A DNA stretch of 64,000 nucleotides, taken from contig OX638134.1 of NCBI GenBank assembly GCA_951804985.1, positions 2,728,001 through 2,792,000 on the forward strand, given 5' to 3'. The notes beneath the pieces are model-generated. The model was not told the DNA's origin. It saw only the letters and a program-made list of their open reading frames with translations, and ran no database searches. This document shows positions 35,086 to 46,810 of the stretch, in pieces; position 1 is the first letter of the stretch; every line of letters starts with the position of its first letter. The position numbers were made by a program, and so were the translations under genes. Origin of the DNA: Dryomyza anilis (lineage: Eukaryota > Arthropoda > Insecta > Diptera > Dryomyzidae).

Positions 35086-35814
35086 ATGAATATTTTTTTA
35101 TTATGAAGAAACTTTTTACTTTAAATACAACAAAACTATTTTCTTTTAAATATAGAAAACATTTTCTTAAAATAAAGATGATTTCCTTGTTATAAGAAAC
35201 TTGTTTCTTAACACTTATTTATTTCCGATTTTCCTACTGATTAGGAAGACTATTATAAATTATATTTAGGAAAAATCTTTTCAATATTCCAAATATAACA
35301 AGTTTTTATTATGATAAACATTTCTAATAGAACAAAATGGTTTTCCACATTTAAATACCCAACCCATCTATATTCGCAAACATTGCTGTGAATTATTAAA
35401 TTTCAATAAAATGAATATTAATATTTTTCTTTAACATATTTTACTGACGCATTTAATACATTTTTATTGTATGTATTTTTTGATATGCGTATTTTTTATG
35501 GTTGTGTCATTAAATGTCAACGAAAATTATTTATGACTTCACTGACACGATCGCCACAGGTGTCATCAGCATGCGGTTTCTTGGAGGTTGTATGTTGTAG
35601 CAGCTACGTGACAATGTGTCGATTTTAAATTTATTGCACTGGAAATAAAATAAATATGAGCGACATCCGCGTACATATAAATAAAATAATAACAGCACAA
35701 ATTGATGTTGCGTAAAATGAAAATTTATGAAATTGAAAAAAAAAATGAAATAAAAACAAATTGATTGAAAATTATATAATGAAAAAATTAAAAAGTATTT
35801 TATAAAAGGATTTC
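35086..35814. other. Unassigned AT-rich sequence
   Basis: No repeat unit or gene seen. A short GC-richer stretch lies at 35,540-35,620. Confidence 0.45.
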
Positions 35815-36790
35815 AATTATATTTTTTTACTGAAAATTTAATTTTAATATTTTTTTGTTACTGAAAAATCAAATTTTCACTAAAAAAATATTTTTTTAAT
35901 TATTATTACTAAAAATTTATAATATTACTAAAAAAATGTGTTTTTTTTTAATATATTTATTTTACTGAATGTAGTTAAAAAAAAAAAATTTTACTGAAAA
36001 ATTTAAATTGACTAAAAAATTTAATTTGACTAAAAAATGTAATTTAACTGATAAATTGAACGATTACTTAAAAATTTGATTTTTACAGAAAAAATTTATT
36101 TTTACAACTTTTAAACTGAAATTTGATTTTTTTTATTAAAAAATTTAATTTTTATGAATAATAGAATTTTTACTAAAAAAATTTAATTTTGAGCGAAAAA
36201 TTGCATTCTTACTGCAAATAGAATTTTGAATAAAAATTTAGTTTTTTACAGAAAATTTTAATTTTCACAGTGAAATTTAATTCTTAATGAACATTTTAAT
36301 TTTTTATTGAAAATTTGATTTCTTAGAGGAAAATATAGCTATTTCTGTAAATAGAATTTTTCTGAAAAATTGAATTTTTACAGAAAAATTGAATATTTAC
36401 TGACAAAATGGAATTTTTACAGAAAAATTTAAATTTTATTGAAAAATTTAAATTTTACTAAAAAATTTAAATTTTACTGAAAAATTTAAATTTTACTGAA
36501 AAATTTAAATTTTACTGAAAAATTTAAATATTACTGAAACATTTAAATTTTACTGAAACATTTAAATATTACTGAAACATTTAAATTTTACTGAAAACTG
36601 TAAATATTACTGAAAAATTTTAATTATAACTAAAAAAGTTGACTTATTTTTACTGAAAAGTTGAATTTTTACTGAAAAATTGAATTTTTAGTTAAATATT
36701 AAATTTTTTAGTGAAAAATTTTATTTTTGTTGAGAAACTTAATTTTAATGAAAATTTGAATTTTTATTGAAAAATTAAATTTTTGTGTGA
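35815..36790. repeat. 19-bp minisatellite array A5 (CAGT type, minus orientation)
   Basis: Units of ACTGAAAAATTTAAATTTT (19 bp). They are regular only at about 36,420-36,600; the rest (35,820-36,400 and 36,610-36,790) is strongly decayed. In the opposite reading the core is TTTTTCAGTAAAA, the same as A4 and A8. Confidence 0.88.
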
Positions 36791-36835
36791 AAATTAACAT
36801 TTTTAAGTTTTAATTTATTTCTGTTGAAAAACTTA

Positions 36836-37000
36836 AGCCTGAATCACACGATAGAATAAACAATCAATTTTCAAATAATTTTAATATCAAACGTGTCCCA
36901 ATTTTTGTATGGAAAATTAGGCAATCACACGATTGATATTAAAATTGTTTTGAAAATTGATTCAAAAGTTGATTGTTTATTCAATCGTGTGATTCAGGCT
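36836..37000. mobile_element. 165-bp palindromic MITE with TTA duplication
   Basis: The ends AGCCTGAATCACACGAT and its reverse complement frame a near-palindrome. The arms share AATAAACAATCAA, AATTTTAATATCAA and CGTGTGA or CGTGTC, with one arm about 16 bp longer. TTA is duplicated on both sides (36,833-36,835 and 37,001-37,003). A 3-bp TTA/TAA target is typical of PIF/Harbinger elements, so that superfamily is possible. Confidence 0.85.
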
Positions 37001-37003
37001 TTA

Positions 37004-37376
37004 CCATGCTTTTAGTGAGACAGTTTCAGTAAAATTTATATTAAATTGAGTAATATTTGTAATTTAAACAATTTATTTACATTTCACCCTCACCGTCTCT
37101 CATTTCTTCTTTTAACCATTTCAATCAGGTGTCCACTTTTTCTCCTCCTCTCTTTTGTTACACCACATCAATCTGTTCAGTTTCTTCTCGTTAGTCGTGC
37201 GTCGCAGTTCTTTCGTCTCGTGTTCAGTTGCAATGCAATTAAATAATTTATATTCAAAAGTGTTTTAATTTTCGTGTTTTATTTAATTAAATGCATTAAT
37301 AATATGATAAATATCATATTTATTAAATAATACCAACAATAATTGCATTTCTAACAACATAAAAACAATTGGAAAT
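37004..37376 (+). promoter_or_regulatory. Candidate core promoter: initiator plus DPE
   Basis: TCAGTT at 37,177-37,182 matches the fly initiator. Counting its A (37,179) as +1, AGTTCT occupies +28 to +33 (37,206-37,211), a full match to the downstream promoter element RGWYVT at the required spacing. There is no TATA box at -30, as usual for DPE promoters. It lies just downstream of a minisatellite and a MITE on the + strand. It could start an alternative transcript of the host gene or be an old retrotransposon promoter. No activity can be shown from sequence. Confidence 0.45.
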
Positions 37377-38399
37377 GTGCTCTCTGCCTTTGTACATCAC
37401 TGGAAGGCGACGTCACTTCTGCGCTGCTTGCTGCTCTTCTTACGCAGCACATCAATCATTCCAGTCTTTCTGTTCGGTTGTGCGTCGCAGTTAACACGTC
37501 TTGTGTTGCGTGCAGTGCAAATATTTTTATTAGGTGAAAAAGTGTTTTCGGTTTAATTTTATATAATGCATGTTTAAATGCTTAAATTTTATTGAACAAA
37601 AGTTAATATAACAATAAAAGAAGATACTAGTGTCAAAATAAAGTGAAAAAAGCTAAAAAATTTCATTTTCATATTTTGTTTTTGGTTTTTAGTGTTAAAA
37701 TTGATGTTTAAATAAATAGCACTTGTAATACATTTAGTAACAAAAGAAGTAATAGCAGATATTTTAGTAAAAGGTGAAAAATTATTATTTAATTCAAGAG
37801 AAATCATGTCGCCGAAAAAGAAAGACAGGTGCATGCATTCAATGAGAGCAGTACCGCACCGTGTCTCTCTGCAGAGTTGCCATTAATTTGTAATTATGTT
37901 AATAATCCATGCCGTGTCGTTATTGAAATATTTTCGCGACTTAATCGTTATTTAACCATAATTTGAAGTGTTTTATATATCGGAAAGTGCGTGTTTCGGG
38001 AAAAATGTTAATATTAAAAAGTCGTCGTAGCACCGTAAATAAATTATATTCGTAAGTTAAACAGTGATATTTAATAAAAATAGTGTTTATAGTTCTTTTT
38101 TTATAATTGTGTTACTTAGTGAAGACTGATTGAGTGATTTATTTATTAATCGGTAGTGCTTTGTATTGCGGCAAACATTTATGGATTTTAGTTTGCTCAT
38201 CGCTTTCATGGCAACTCTGCCATGGACCTAACATCTTTGATAAACATTAACAAATTAATTTTGTTGCTCTTGCTCTTTTTGTAAGAATAATGAGAGGCAC
38301 GTTCACAACCGAAAAGCAGCGATTGCTTGCGCAGCCGTGCAGTCGACTGCTACAGTGGGTGCAGTTGACTAATATTTGTAAAGGTCAGTGTTTAATTTA
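37377..38399. other. GC-richer island with a diverged second promoter-like block
   Basis: 37,447-37,560 repeats the pattern of the upstream block (CACATCAATC, then GTGCGTCGCAGTT, then AAAGTGTTTT), about 284 bp further on. Here the initiator-like CCAGTCT and the AGTTAA are one base too close for a canonical DPE. A short inverted repeat AGAGTTGCCAT / ATGGCAACTCT lies at about 37,873 and 38,208. A 26-codon frame starts ATGTCGCCGAAAAAG at 37,807. I cannot assign a gene. Confidence 0.4.
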
Positions 38400-38889
38400 T
38401 TTTTGACTAAATTTCATTGTTTTATTTATGATTATTTGCTTATAGTATTAAAGCGACTTTTTTTCATGTTATAAATCTACAATTAATATTACCACAATAA
38501 TTTCAATATAATATTTTATATTTCACACAAAATGCAATTATAATGGTTTGTCACTGCAATTATTCATGAGAGTATGAAGGTCTTATTTTGATGCCTTTGC
38601 TGATTTATGTAGAAGGGACTCCTTTTTTTTTAGGGATAAAGGAGAACGGGTGACAAAATATAATTAAAGTTATGGAAGTTAACTGCAGGCTTTTTGTGAG
38701 GTCATGGAGTTTTCTAAATATTTACTTTTTTTAATATCAGGATGGTTGGGGATGATTGTGATGGGGTATATTTTTGGAGGCATATAAAACTCTTATTTCA
38801 TAAGACCTTGAAAAACCAGTATTAATAATCTAAAAAAAACACAGATTGAGTTTGCATTTCTTTTTGGGTGTTGGAAATTTGTATTCGGT
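38400..38889. other. Unassigned AT-rich sequence
   Basis: Begins just after a possible weak 5' splice site (AAGGTCAGT near 38,380). No repeat or gene seen up to the SINE duplication at 38,890. Confidence 0.4.
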
Positions 38890-38899
38890 TTAATCCGGT

Positions 38900-39195
38900 T
38901 GTAGTCGCGGTGTCTCAGTGGTTAGTGCGTTGGACTGCGAGTCGAAAGGTCCCCGGTTCAAGCCTGGACTGGGGCTAACAACATCTTTTCATAGAAACAT
39001 TTTTCTAGACCGCACTACCTCTCGGCAGTAAATGGCAAACCTACGAGAGTAAAACATTGCCTATGAAAAGCTCTCACCCACCGTTCGGATTCGGCAATAA
39101 ACTGTATGTCCCACCACTTTGAGTACAAATACAGCTCAAAATGTTGAAAGAGCTCAGCCTAAGTTCTTATAGGACTGTAGTGCCAAACTTTTATA
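38900..39195 (+). mobile_element. tRNA-derived SINE, copy 3 (older)
   Basis: Same family as copies 1 and 2, but more diverged: box A reads TGTCTCAGTGGT, and an internal stretch near TACAAATACAGC is shorter. The 10-base target-site duplication TTAATCCGGT lies at 38,890-38,899 and 39,196-39,205. Box B (GGTTCAAGCCT) is intact. The tail has decayed to TTTTATA. Confidence 0.9.
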
Positions 39196-39239
39196 TTAAT
39201 CCGGTAAACTGCAGTACAGCCAAATTTATTACAAAATAT

Positions 39240-39745
39240 TCTATTTCTTACTAAAAAAAAACTTAATAAATATCACATAAAATTTAATTTTTTTTTTTAC
39301 AAAATATTAAATATTTTACTAAAAATTAAATTTGTAACTAAAAATTAAAAATTTCATAAAAAATTCAATTTTTCACTAAAAATTCAATTTTTCACTAAAA
39401 ATTCAATTTTTCACTAAAAATTCAATTTTTCACTAAAAATTCAAATTTTCACTAAAAATTCAATTTTTCACTAAAAATTCAATTTTTCACTAAAAATTCA
39501 ATTTTTCACTAAAAATTCAATTTTTCACTAAAAATTCAATTTTTCACTAAAAATTCAATTTTTCACTAAAAATTCAATTTTTCACTAAAAATTCAATTTT
39601 TCACTAAAAATTCAAATTTTCACTAAAAATTCAAATTTTCACTAAAAATTCAAATTTTCACTAAAAATCCAATTTTTCACTAAAAATTTAATTTTTCACT
39701 AAAGATTAATTTTTCACTAAAATTTAAATTTATCACTAAAATTAC
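39240..39745. repeat. 19-bp minisatellite array A6 (CACT type, plus orientation)
   Basis: About 20 units of TTTTTCACTAAAAATTCAA, near-perfect at 39,365-39,680 and decayed outside. Starts about 45 bp after the SINE copy 3 duplication. Confidence 0.95.
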
Positions 39746-41887
39746 TTGAATTTTATATCTAATTTAAAATATATATTGAAATTTAAAATATAAATTTAAG
39801 TATATGTTTTTCTATTTTATTCGCCAAATTTATTTGCTGCTTTTAAGAGCACAAATAATGTAAGTTCACACTCTGACTGCAAACAGCGCAAACATATGCG
39901 CACAGCTTAACTTCCGGTTTGTAAAACAATCATTTCCTGTTGTGCAAACAACAACTACAACAAACGACAAAACGGCAGCCGGCGCTGCAAACACCAAAGC
40001 GCGCCAAGTATCAGTTAAAATAAATTTAAATTTGAATTTCATGCGCGGCCAAATAAATAAATGAAAAAAAAAGGACCCATTGAAGGACGAAGCTAGCAAC
40101 AAAAAATTGCGCGCAGCGCGGGTGCAGTGCGTGTAAAAAACGCTGCAATATTCAATAAATAAATAACTAAATAAAAATTGAATAGAATTTACGCCGTTGC
40201 ACTGCGGCGCAATAAAACAAAAAAAAAGCAATGCCAAAAAAATATTAAATGGCTAAAATATGCTGCCGATGTTGTTGCAGGCGGAAATATGCAATTTATT
40301 TGGTTATCGTTTTTTTATGTTTATTGCAACTATTTTATTGCGCATTTTGTGGGCAGTTTTTATTTTTAATTTCTATAAATAAAATGCAAAAAAAAACTTT
40401 TTAGTTTTTTTTAGTAGATTTTATTATTTTGTTTTTATATATTTATTTTTATTTTATTTTCAAATCTATTTTTTAGTTATTTTTATGCATATTTTTTATA
40501 GCGGTTTTAATCATTGCACACAGCTGCGCTTTTCGTTGCTTTGAGCCAAATGTAAATATTGACCATGGGCTAAATCATAGAGCAACGCATAGAATATATT
40601 TGCGTTGCCATGAGCATTTGCTAACAATTCCATTTATGTGGCAGCGAACGTCTGTATATGACTAAAATCGTAAAAATATATAAAATCCATGACTAATTTT
40701 TGAGCTCTAAGGGCTTTATAAAGAGATTTACTTCTGAGGCAGTCATCAAAACCACACAAATAAAATAATATTGATTGAAAAGTAAATTAAAAAAAAAATA
40801 AATACAAAAAAAGTATAATACAACAACAAAATTGCAAAGTTTTTAAAATAATAAAATCAATAGAAATTATTAGTAGTATTTCAAATAAATTTCATGAGAT
40901 AGAAACAAAAAAATTATGAAATAAAAATATTTTTTAATATAAAATATTTTTATAGTGAACTTTAAGGATCCATAATCTTATATTATCTACCGACATACGT
41001 TTCATTTTAAATCATACTAAAAATTCAAAAAAAAAAAACCTTTTACATTAAAAAATATTTTTTATTTCATATTTTAATTTGTCTTATTTTGTTTTAGTTA
41101 GATTTTCGTCTGACAGAATTCGAAAGGCCTCATATAATAAAAAATCAGAAATATTCATGTTTAAAAGTGTTCTAAATATAGAACCATGGTGATTGAACCA
41201 TGATGAACTAGATGAGAAGAATTCGATAATATTGCATTTTCATATTTAAAATCTCAATTCTGTAGCTCATCGCGAAGGTAGTTTAAAATCAATTACAAAA
41301 TTTGTACCGAATAGACAGACACGAAAGCAATATTATAAAGACGTTTTAAAATAGTCGTCTGAATAACTTTTGCAATGACAAAAAGTCTATGTTTTGAGCC
41401 TAAATGCATTTTGTATTTGAGTTTAACATTTATTTGTTAGAATATTTTATTTTATTTTATTAGAAATATTTTGTCACCCAATTTTATTTGAAAAGATTTA
41501 TATTAACATCTCGACCATATTATAATTTAATACGATATCTAAACAGGTTTTATCATTAGTGTCTCATCAGGTTCCATTAAGTAGACTTTAAATCAGAATC
41601 CTTTAAATCATAAATTTTTTGTACTTTATGTTGATTTTAAATTAGAATTATTCGAGACCCTGATCGTGATCATTTTAAGTGGCCTTTGGTAGGGATGCCT
41701 TTTCGTATTCTGAGTGGGGGAAGATGTAAAACAAATTTAACCTTAAGCAACTTCCACTAGGGACGATGTCGAAACATTTCTAATTTGTGCATAAATTATT
41801 CTAAAGAATATGAGTAGGAGAGTTGGAGAATGTGAGTTTACTATAAATTATTCATCAAATAATTTTCGTTAATATAGTAATATTAAA
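39746..41887. other. Unassigned sequence
   Basis: 39,840-40,680 is a GC-richer unique island. The minus-strand 123-codon open frame at 39,866-40,237 is hydrophobic and Phe-rich and shows no domain. 40,680-41,885 is AT-rich and non-repetitive. I see no exon, RNA gene or transposon end. Confidence 0.45.
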
Positions 41888-42232
41888 TAAAGGGTTTTTC
41901 AATAAGAACGCTACACAAGTTTTTTCAAAGGTTTTTCAACAGGGACGCTACAAAAGTAGAGCGATAGGGACAGCAAACGACGCCATATTTCTTACCGCTC
42001 TTTTGACATTTCTCTTCAGTAAGGTTTGCCATTTCATGATGGAAAGATATACGAGCCAACAACGAGTCGAAATTATTAAAATTTACTACCGAAATTGGAA
42101 TTCGTATATCTTTCCATCATAAAATCGCAAACCTTATTGAAGAAAAATGTCAAAAGAGCGGCAAGAAATGTGGCATCGTTTGCGGTCCCTGTCGCTCTAC
42201 TTTTGTAGCGTCCCTGTTGAAAAACCCCTTTA
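41888..42232 (+). mobile_element. Mariner-like MITE, copy B
   Basis: TA-flanked, ends AAGGGTTTTTCAATAAG and GTTGAAAAACCCCTTTATA. Longer than copy A because the left arm is intact: ACAGGGACGCTACAAAAG pairs with CTTTTGTAGCGTCCCTGT on the right. The transposase start at 42,039 reads MERYTSQQRVEIIKIYYRN and is again cut off after about 20 codons by an inverted copy of its own beginning. The left end carries a partial duplication of the terminus (TTTTTCAATAAG, then TTTTTCAACAGG). Confidence 0.9.
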
Positions 42233-43478
42233 TAAATATAATTTGTAATTTTGCGAAAGCTCATTCGTAAGCGCCCCAAATATAATTTTGCAGGCATTAC
42301 ATATATCTTTACAGATTTTTGCTAACAGAAGTATTATTGTATTGCAAAACATTATTATAATGACTGCTAAATATATTTTTGTTTTCGTTCAAGCATATTT
42401 ATGTTTAAAATGAATAACTTTAGACGTTCTCGCTAACATTTTCCACTTATTTTGAAATTTTTTCACAAGAAAAGGACGTCATATATTTTTTTAATACAAC
42501 CAAAAAATCGAAAACAATATTTAAAAAAGGTTTGCCAGAGTGTAAAAAAAGGTTTGCTAGAAGGTACACAAATGGCATTTTTAGGCAAAGTGTATCAAAA
42601 TAGGCAAATTTACAAAATTTATATATTTTGATGTCCTATATCAAAATATATAAATTTCTAACACCTCAAAAATAAACTCAGTTTGGTACAAACTTTTAAA
42701 CTCAAAAAATCAGGTCATATTAAAAATAATTTAAAATTTATATATTTTTAAAGAAAAATATTTTGTAAATAAAAATTTTATAATCTCCGTAAATATATTA
42801 AAATACAATTTTAAAAATAAAATACGTTACGAGCAAACATATTTTTGTTTTCGTCCAAATATAATTATGATCAGAATGAACAACTTTAGACGTTATCGCG
42901 AACATATTTATGTTTGTATGTGAAAAAACATTTTGAAATATCGATGTTCACATTTAATTTTAATGTAAAAAAGTAAAGTTGGTCCTAATAATTTTTTTAC
43001 ACATTACTAATTTTTTCCTTTTTTTTATTTTATATTTATTATATAAAGTATCTATTTGTACAGAAAGGCATATATAGTAAATTGATATAAAGCCACGATT
43101 AAAATAATTTAAGTTTAAATATCGTATAATAATATTATAATCTGAACTAAATTATTATACAATTCAAGTATAATATAATTAGATATTTTTCATAATATTT
43201 ATATAGCGATTTCGAATTACGTTATAATTACATTCAAGCATTTCCAAACAAATCGTGTTTCATTTTAAGTGCATAAGGGCATTTACAGGGATTCCGGACG
43301 GTGGTATCGTGCATTTAAAATTATTTAATAATATCTCGAAAGAAATTAAAATAATTTATTTGTACAAATAGTATTTAAAAGAAGCTAAATATCTGTACAA
43401 ATTAAAAAATTCTATACGCAAGTTCAAATGAAATATCTTGAATAGTACTCGATCCGGAAGGGACAGAAAACGAAGGTG
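42233..43478. other. AT-rich sequence with a direct repeat and a hairpin
   Basis: About 75 bp at 42,366-42,440 recur at 42,838-42,912; shared landmarks are ATATTTTTGTTTTCGT, AATGAAYAACTTTAGACGTT and TCGCKAACAT. Between them, 42,619-42,656 forms a hairpin with the 15-bp stem TTTATATATTTTGAT. This may be a remnant of a duplicated or terminally repeated element. No coding sequence. Confidence 0.55.
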
Positions 43479-43913
43479 CATCCCTAGTAGAAATTTGCCC
43501 GATGCGCCATCGGGAAATGATCGGGTTTTCGTTGGGTAAGCCCTATTAGAAAAAATATAATCATTGCCTTTGCATGCCCTTATCATGCTTACCATACCAG
43601 GGTTTACATTATATAAATAGTCAATGTTCCCGATCATAGCTACTTTATTTGTTCCTCATAACGAAATCAGTTTCAGATAATGATCGAGATTTAATGAAAG
43701 AAATCCTATTATGCTCGGGCTCTGACAAGGAAATTGTCGGGTAAATAATAAAATGGGGAATTGCCCGATCAGTACATGATCATGGCCTGAGGTCAGTACA
43801 TGATCAGGACACTGCGTTACAAGGACATTATGGGCCTCGTCATATTCCGATCATCTAAATAATGACATAATCACTTCATGACCATGGCTCTACCGAAATT
43901 TCTACTAGGGATG
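43479..43913. mobile_element. 435-bp non-autonomous DNA element, TIR CATCCCTAGTAGAAATTT
   Basis: The perfect 18-bp terminal inverted repeats CATCCCTAGTAGAAATTT (43,479-43,496) and AAATTTCTACTAGGGATG (43,896-43,913) bound the element. The interior has scattered CCCGATC/GATCGGG motifs and a short direct repeat around GTCAGTACATGATCA (about 43,768 and 43,793). A target-site duplication is not evident. The same TIR marks the outer element at 23,645-25,047. Superfamily unknown. Confidence 0.82.
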
Positions 43914-45174
43914 TTGAGGTTCATCTGGAAATTCCAAAAAGTTAGCCAATTTTGCCCACTATAATTTTGTAAAATAATTTAACAAAATAACTTAAATAAT
44001 ATATCTTCTTTTTAGATTTATAGTTTGTAGCCAAAAAAATAGATTTCCCATTATAAATTATATAATAAAACCGGACGTGATAAAAATTTGGTATGGTAAT
44101 TTTCAATTCGATTTTTTTTTAAAAATGTTTTTAGTTGGAAATATTAATATAAATTTAAAGTGCTTTTTAAGTTTTTAATTATTTAGATTAAATTAAGATT
44201 TAAAAAATTTTGAAAAAATAGTATAATATTTACATTAAGGGTTTCTCTAACTAGACAAAAATACAAAAATTACAAAATCATTCAGAAATTTCTAGGTGCG
44301 TCTAAAACAATAAGGCCTGCTGACAAAAATTGCAGAAAAGTTGTGGCTCCCTACAATCCTGCAATATATGTCTTTCCGATATATTTTTTTTTTTTTTTTT
44401 TTTTGAAAACACATAAAACAAATTAAGTAACTGTCGCCTGTGCCTGTCTCTGATTTGTTTCTTTTCTTTAACCAAGTTTACAAAATTTTAGCATTTAGCA
44501 AACAATAAATAAATAACTAAATAAATGCAAAGATATTTGCATATTGAATAATATCCACAAAACTCTACTAAACTCGGTGCAAGAGGCACAGCATAGCACA
44601 GCACAGCACGGCCCATGTGTGTTTGTGTTTTTTGTATGAAATTCAATAAAAACTTTTTGCACTTGCAGCTGACACAAACAAATACGAACAACGGAACGAA
44701 GATGCATTTGCTGCAGAGCAAAAACTTTATTGCAAAATATTGTTTTAAGATAAAGCAGAAATATGCAAGAAACCCGCAAATTTCTCGGCACAAGTGTTTG
44801 TACAAGGGGGCCCTTATGAAAAGTATAAGGGAGGGGGAAGGGTGGTCTGATGGCGCACTTAGAGCCAAGAAACAAGTGGCTGAAGGCTGCACAAAAACAT
44901 CAAAAACCATATAGTATGAGTGCGTTTTTGTGTCTGTTTTGCATAAAACAACATTTCGAGTATTTAATGAATTTTGCATAAATGAAATTTTTTTAATTTG
45001 CAAATAGAGCAAATATTTGTTTTGTGCGCAAACACATTGTTTAGTTTTTTTTTTTGTTTGCTGAAGAATTTTAATTTTTTATGCTATTGGAATTTTTGTT
45101 TTAATTAATTAACGTGTAAAGAACTTTTAACTAGAAATATTAAATTATGAATGAAGAATTAGTAAAAAATCATT
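43914..45174. other. Unassigned sequence with a GC-richer island
   Basis: AT-rich to about 44,460, including a 22-base T run near 44,383-44,404. 44,560-44,960 is more balanced and includes CACAGCACAGC repeats near 44,588-44,606. A 174-codon minus-strand frame (44,488-45,012), Cys- and Phe-rich, has no recognisable domain, and a plus-strand frame overlaps it, so no gene is called. Confidence 0.45.
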
Positions 45175-46810
45175 TTTTTTTGTATTTTTAGTGAAAAATT
45201 AAATTTTGAGTGAAAAATTTAACTTTTCAGTAAAAACTGAATTTATGGTGTAAATTTTAATTTAGTGAAAATTTGAAATTTTAGTGAAAATTTGAATTTT
45301 CAGTGAAAAATTGAATTTTTAGTGAAAAATTGAATTTTTAGTGAAAAATTGAATTTTTAGTGAAAAATTGAATTTTTAGTGAAAAATTGAATTTGTAGTG
45401 AAAAATTGAATTTTTAGTGAAAAATTGAATTTTTAGTGAAAAATTGAATTTTTAGTGAAAAATTGAATTTTTAGTGAAAAATTGAATTTTTAGTGAAAAA
45501 TTGAATTTTTAGTGAAAAATTGAATTTTTTTGTGAAAATTTGAATTTTTAGTGAAAAATTGAATTTTTTTTTTGTGAAAATTTGAATTTTTAGTGAAAAA
45601 TTTAATTTTTAGTGAAAAGTTGAATTTTTTAGTAAAACCTTGAGTTAGAGTGAAAATTTGAATTTTTGAACTTATAGTGAAAAATTTAATTTTTTAGTGA
45701 AAAATTGAATTTTTAGTTAAAATTTGAACTTTTAGTGAAAAATTAAATTTTTTAGTGAAAAATTGAATTTTTAGTGAACAATTGAATTTTTAGTGAAAAT
45801 TTGTATTTTTTAGTGAAAAATTTAATTTTTAGTGAAAATTTGAAATTTTAGTGAAAAATTGAATTTTCAGTGAAAAATTGAATTTTTAGTGAAAATTTGT
45901 ATTTTTAGTGAAAAATTGAATTTTTAGTGAAAAATTGTATTTTTAGTGAAAAATTGAATTTTTAGTGAAAAATTGTATTTTATTGAAAATTTGAAATTTT
46001 ATTGAAAGTTTTAAATTTTTGTGAAAATTTGAATTTTTAGTGAAAAATTGAATTTTATTGAAAATTTGAAATTTTATTGAAAGTTTTAAATTTTTGTGAA
46101 AATTTGAATTTTTAGTGAAAAATTTAATTTTTAGTGAAAAATTTAATTTTTAGTGAAAAATTTAATTTTATGTGAAAAATTGAATTTTTAATGAAAATTA
46201 AAATTTTTAGTGAAAAATTGAATTTTTTGTGAAAATTTGAATTTTTAGTGAAAAATTGTATTTTTAGTGAAAAATTGAAATTTTAGTGAAAAATTGAAAT
46301 TTTAGTGAAAAATTGAATTTTTAGTGAAAAATTGAATTTTTTTTTTGTGAAAATTTTAATTTTTAGTAAAAAATTTAATTTTTAGTGAAAAGTTGAATTT
46401 TTTAGTAAAACCTTGAATTAGAGTGAAAATTTGAATTTTTGAACTTTTAGTGAAAAATTTAATTTTTTAGTGATAAATTGAATTTTTAGTGAAAAATTTA
46501 ATTTTTAGTGAAAAATTGAATTTTTAGTGAAAAATTGAATTTTATGTGAAAAATTGAATTTTTAATGAAATTTGAATTTTTAGTTTATATTTGAATTTTT
46601 AGTTAAAATTTGAATTTTTAGTGAAAAATTGAATTTTATGTGAAAAATTGAATTTTTAGTGAAAAATTGAGTTTTTAGTAAAAATTTGAATTTTTAGTGA
46701 AAATTTGAATTTTTAGTGAAAATTTGAATTTTTAGTGAAAAATTGAATTTTTAGTGAAAAATTATATTTAGTGAAAAATTGAATTTTTAATGAAAACTTT
46801 AATTTTTAGA
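45175..46810. repeat. 19-bp minisatellite array A7 (CACT type, minus orientation)
   Basis: About 80 units of TTTTTAGTGAAAAATTGAA, the exact reverse complement of the A3/A6/A9 unit. Most uniform at 45,300-45,530. Larger internal duplications exist: the block around AAAACCTTGARTTAGAGTG and TTTTTGAAC occurs at about 45,635-45,680 and again at 46,405-46,450. Confidence 0.96.

Noticed and set aside
37807..37887. Start of a gag-like gene (MSPKKKDRC..)
   Set aside because: Only 26 codons before a stop and no zinc knuckle or LTR boundaries could be defined.
44488..45012. 174-codon minus-strand open frame, Cys/Phe-rich
   Set aside because: No recognisable domain, starts in AT-rich sequence and overlaps a plus-strand frame of 99 codons. 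A GC-richer island makes chance openness likely.
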